In this document: piece after piece, positions 4,591-5,853 of the stretch
How positions within the stretch are numbered: the first letter of the stretch is position 1
How the letters are laid out: each line of letters opens with the position of its first letter
NCBI GenBank assembly: GCA_020832725.1
Contig: JAFIEC010000150.1
Span: 1 to 5,853, forward strand
DNA: 5,853 nucleotides
Source of the DNA: Paracoccaceae bacterium
GTDB lineage: Bacteria > Pseudomonadota > Alphaproteobacteria > Rhodobacterales > Rhodobacteraceae
Direction of reading: 5' to 3'
Notes under the pieces: model-generated
Seen by the model: the letters and a program-made list of their open reading frames with translations, nothing else
The model's database searches: none
Told to the model about the DNA's origin: nothing
Program-made: the position numbers and the translations under genes

Positions 4591-5853
4591 ATGACCGGGC
4601 TGGAGCTTTCCGAAACGGCACGCGTGGCACTGGCGCTGGCCATCGTCATGGGCATGTTCGTGGCCTTCGTGCGCGAACGCTATCCGGTCGAGGTCGTGGC
4701 GCTCACGGGGGCTGCGCTGATGGTGGCCACGGGCATCCTGCAGGTGCCCAATGCGCTGGACGTGCTGTCCAACCCCGCGCCCTGGACCATCGCGGCCATG
4801 TTCGTGATCGTGGGCGGGCTGACCCGCACCGGCGCGCTGGACTGGGTGACGCGCACCGCCGCCCATCACGTCGCGGCGCGCCCCATCCTCACGCTGACGG
4901 GGCTGGGGGTGGCGGTGGTGGCGCTGTCGGCCTTTGTCAACAACACCCCCGTGGTGGTGGTGATGATCCCGCTGTTCATCCGCATTGCCGGGCAGCTGGG
5001 CACAACGCCTTCGCGGCTGCTGATCCCGCTCAGCTATCTGGCGATACTTGGCGGCACGGTCACGCTGATCGGCACCTCCACCAACCTGCTGGTGGACGGG
5101 GTCGCACAGCGCGCCGGGATGGAGCCGTTCGGCATTTTCGAGATCACGCCCGTGGGCCTGATCTTCGCGGCCGCAGGCGCGCTGTATCTGGCGCTGTTCG
5201 GCAGGATGCTGCTGCCCGAGCGCACCAGCATGGCCGCACTGATGGGCAAGCGCCGCGGCATGCGCTTCTTCACCGAGGTCGCCATCCCCGAAGGCTCCGA
5301 GCTGGTCGGCCGCCCGCTGGACAAGGCAGAGGTCTTTTCGCGCGCAGGCATCCGTGTGATCGACGTGCTGCGCGGCGATGCCTCGCTGCGGCGGGACATG
5401 GCCGGGGTGGTGCTGCAGGCGGGCGACCGCGTGGTGCTGCGGACCGAAATGTCCGAGGTGCTGGGCCTGCAGAGCGAAAAGGCCCTGCGCCCCTTCGACA
5501 AGCTGTCGTCGGTGCCCACCACGACGGTGGAGACCCTGATCGCCCCGGGCTGCCGGATGGTGGGCCGCTCGCTGGGGGCGATGCGGTTGCGACGGCGCTA
5601 TGGCGTCTATCCGCTGGCGGTGCACCGGCGCAACGAGAACCTTGGCCGCGCCCTCGACGAGGTGGTGGTGCAGGTCGGCGATACCCTGCTGCTGGAGGGC
5701 ACCCCCGAGGATATCGGGCGGCTGGCCGCCGACATGGACATGGTGGATATCGCCCGCCCCACCGAACGCGCCTTTCGGCGCGAACGGGCCCCGATCGTCA
5801 TTGCCGTGCTGGCCGCCATCGTGCTGCTCTCGGGGCTCGGAGTGGCTCCTATC
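4591..5853 (+). CDS. SLC13-family permease with two TrkA-C (RCK_C) domains, 3' end outside window
   Basis: Inner-membrane anion/dicarboxylate-type permease of the SLC13/DASS group within the ion transporter superfamily. The 421 visible codons run to the right edge without a stop. The N-terminal half holds hydrophobic helices near 9-27, 34-50, 65-80, 99-114, 120-135, 144-160 and 185-204. It carries the family's paired hairpin signatures FVNNTPVVVVMIP (115-127) and LIGTSTNLLVDG (159-170), the Asn/Thr motifs that bind cation and substrate in the family. A soluble insert follows with two consecutive TrkA-C domains, about 226-292 and 310-386, each ending in the GDRVVLR / GDTLLLEG pattern; these usually sense a ligand and regulate transport. 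Membrane helices resume at 401, so a second half lies beyond the window. GGAGGAG at 4582-4588 supports the start. The substrate is unknown: relatives move sulfate, dicarboxylates or other anions. Confidence 0.92.
   Translation, partial: MTGLELSETARVALALAIVMGMFVAFVRERYPVEVVALTGAALMVATGILQVPNALDVLSNPAPWTIAAMFVIVGGLTRTGALDWVTRTAAHHVAARPILTLTGLGVAVVALSAFVNNTPVVVVMIPLFIRIAGQLGTTPSRLLIPLSYLAILGGTVTLIGTSTNLLVDGVAQRAGMEPFGIFEITPVGLIFAAAGALYLALFGRMLLPERTSMAALMGKRRGMRFFTEVAIPEGSELVGRPLDKAEVFSRAGIRVIDVLRGDASLRRDMAGVVLQAGDRVVLRTEMSEVLGLQSEKALRPFDKLSSVPTTTVETLIAPGCRMVGRSLGAMRLRRRYGVYPLAVHRRNENLGRALDEVVVQVGDTLLLEGTPEDIGRLAADMDMVDIARPTERAFRRERAPIVIAVLAAIVLLSGLGVAPI

Noticed and set aside
3482..4594. Plus-strand frame (370 codons) overlapping the DMT transporter in another frame
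   Set aside because: The translation is Gly/Ala/Arg-rich and lacks membrane helices, whereas the overlapping frame encodes a complete ten-helix transporter coupled to the upstream stop.
4351..5625. Minus-strand open frame (424 codons) opposite the SLC13 permease
   Set aside because: His/Gln/Arg-rich antisense of a gene with clear SLC13 and TrkA-C motifs.

Overview
The window is very GC-rich, with strong G/C preference at third codon positions, and reads as chromosomal sequence from an alphaproteobacterium, most likely of the Rhodobacterales (Rhodobacter/Paracoccus/Roseobacter relatives). The assignment rests on the gene set: an OlsB-type ornithine lipid acyltransferase, the alphaproteobacterial repair nuclease MmcB, and a 6S RNA lying directly ahead of a 5-formyltetrahydrofolate cyclo-ligase and a YmdB/TIGR00282 phosphoesterase. 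I see no insertion sequence, phage gene, tRNA, rRNA or CRISPR array.

Layout from left to right: the N-terminal part of msrB (methionine-R-sulfoxide reductase, minus strand, cut by the left edge); a 170-bp divergent intergenic region with a candidate promoter; olsB (plus); mmcB (minus), whose stop lies only 4 bp from the olsB stop; a short divergent promoter region; the candidate 6S RNA gene ssrS (plus); the 5-FTHF cyclo-ligase gene ygfA/fau (plus), best started at a GTG downstream of the RNA; a 151-bp gap holding a short tandem repeat; a YmdB-type metallophosphoesterase; an EamA/DMT transporter that overlaps it by 4 bp; and a SLC13-type permease with two TrkA-C domains that runs off the right edge.

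The plus-strand genes from the 6S RNA onward could form one transcription unit. The phosphoesterase and DMT genes are almost certainly translationally coupled, and the permease follows 52 bp later with its own strong Shine-Dalgarno sequence. Functionally the window is mostly housekeeping: membrane lipid synthesis (OlsB), oxidative protein repair (MsrB), DNA repair (MmcB), growth-phase control of RNA polymerase (6S RNA), folate recycling (YgfA), a putative cyclic-nucleotide phosphodiesterase and two transporters.

I found no convincing new multi-gene system. The points most worth checking are the 6S RNA and its arrangement with ygfA, an Asn-to-Asp change at a metal-ligand position of the phosphoesterase, and a 13-bp tandem repeat between ygfA and the phosphoesterase gene.
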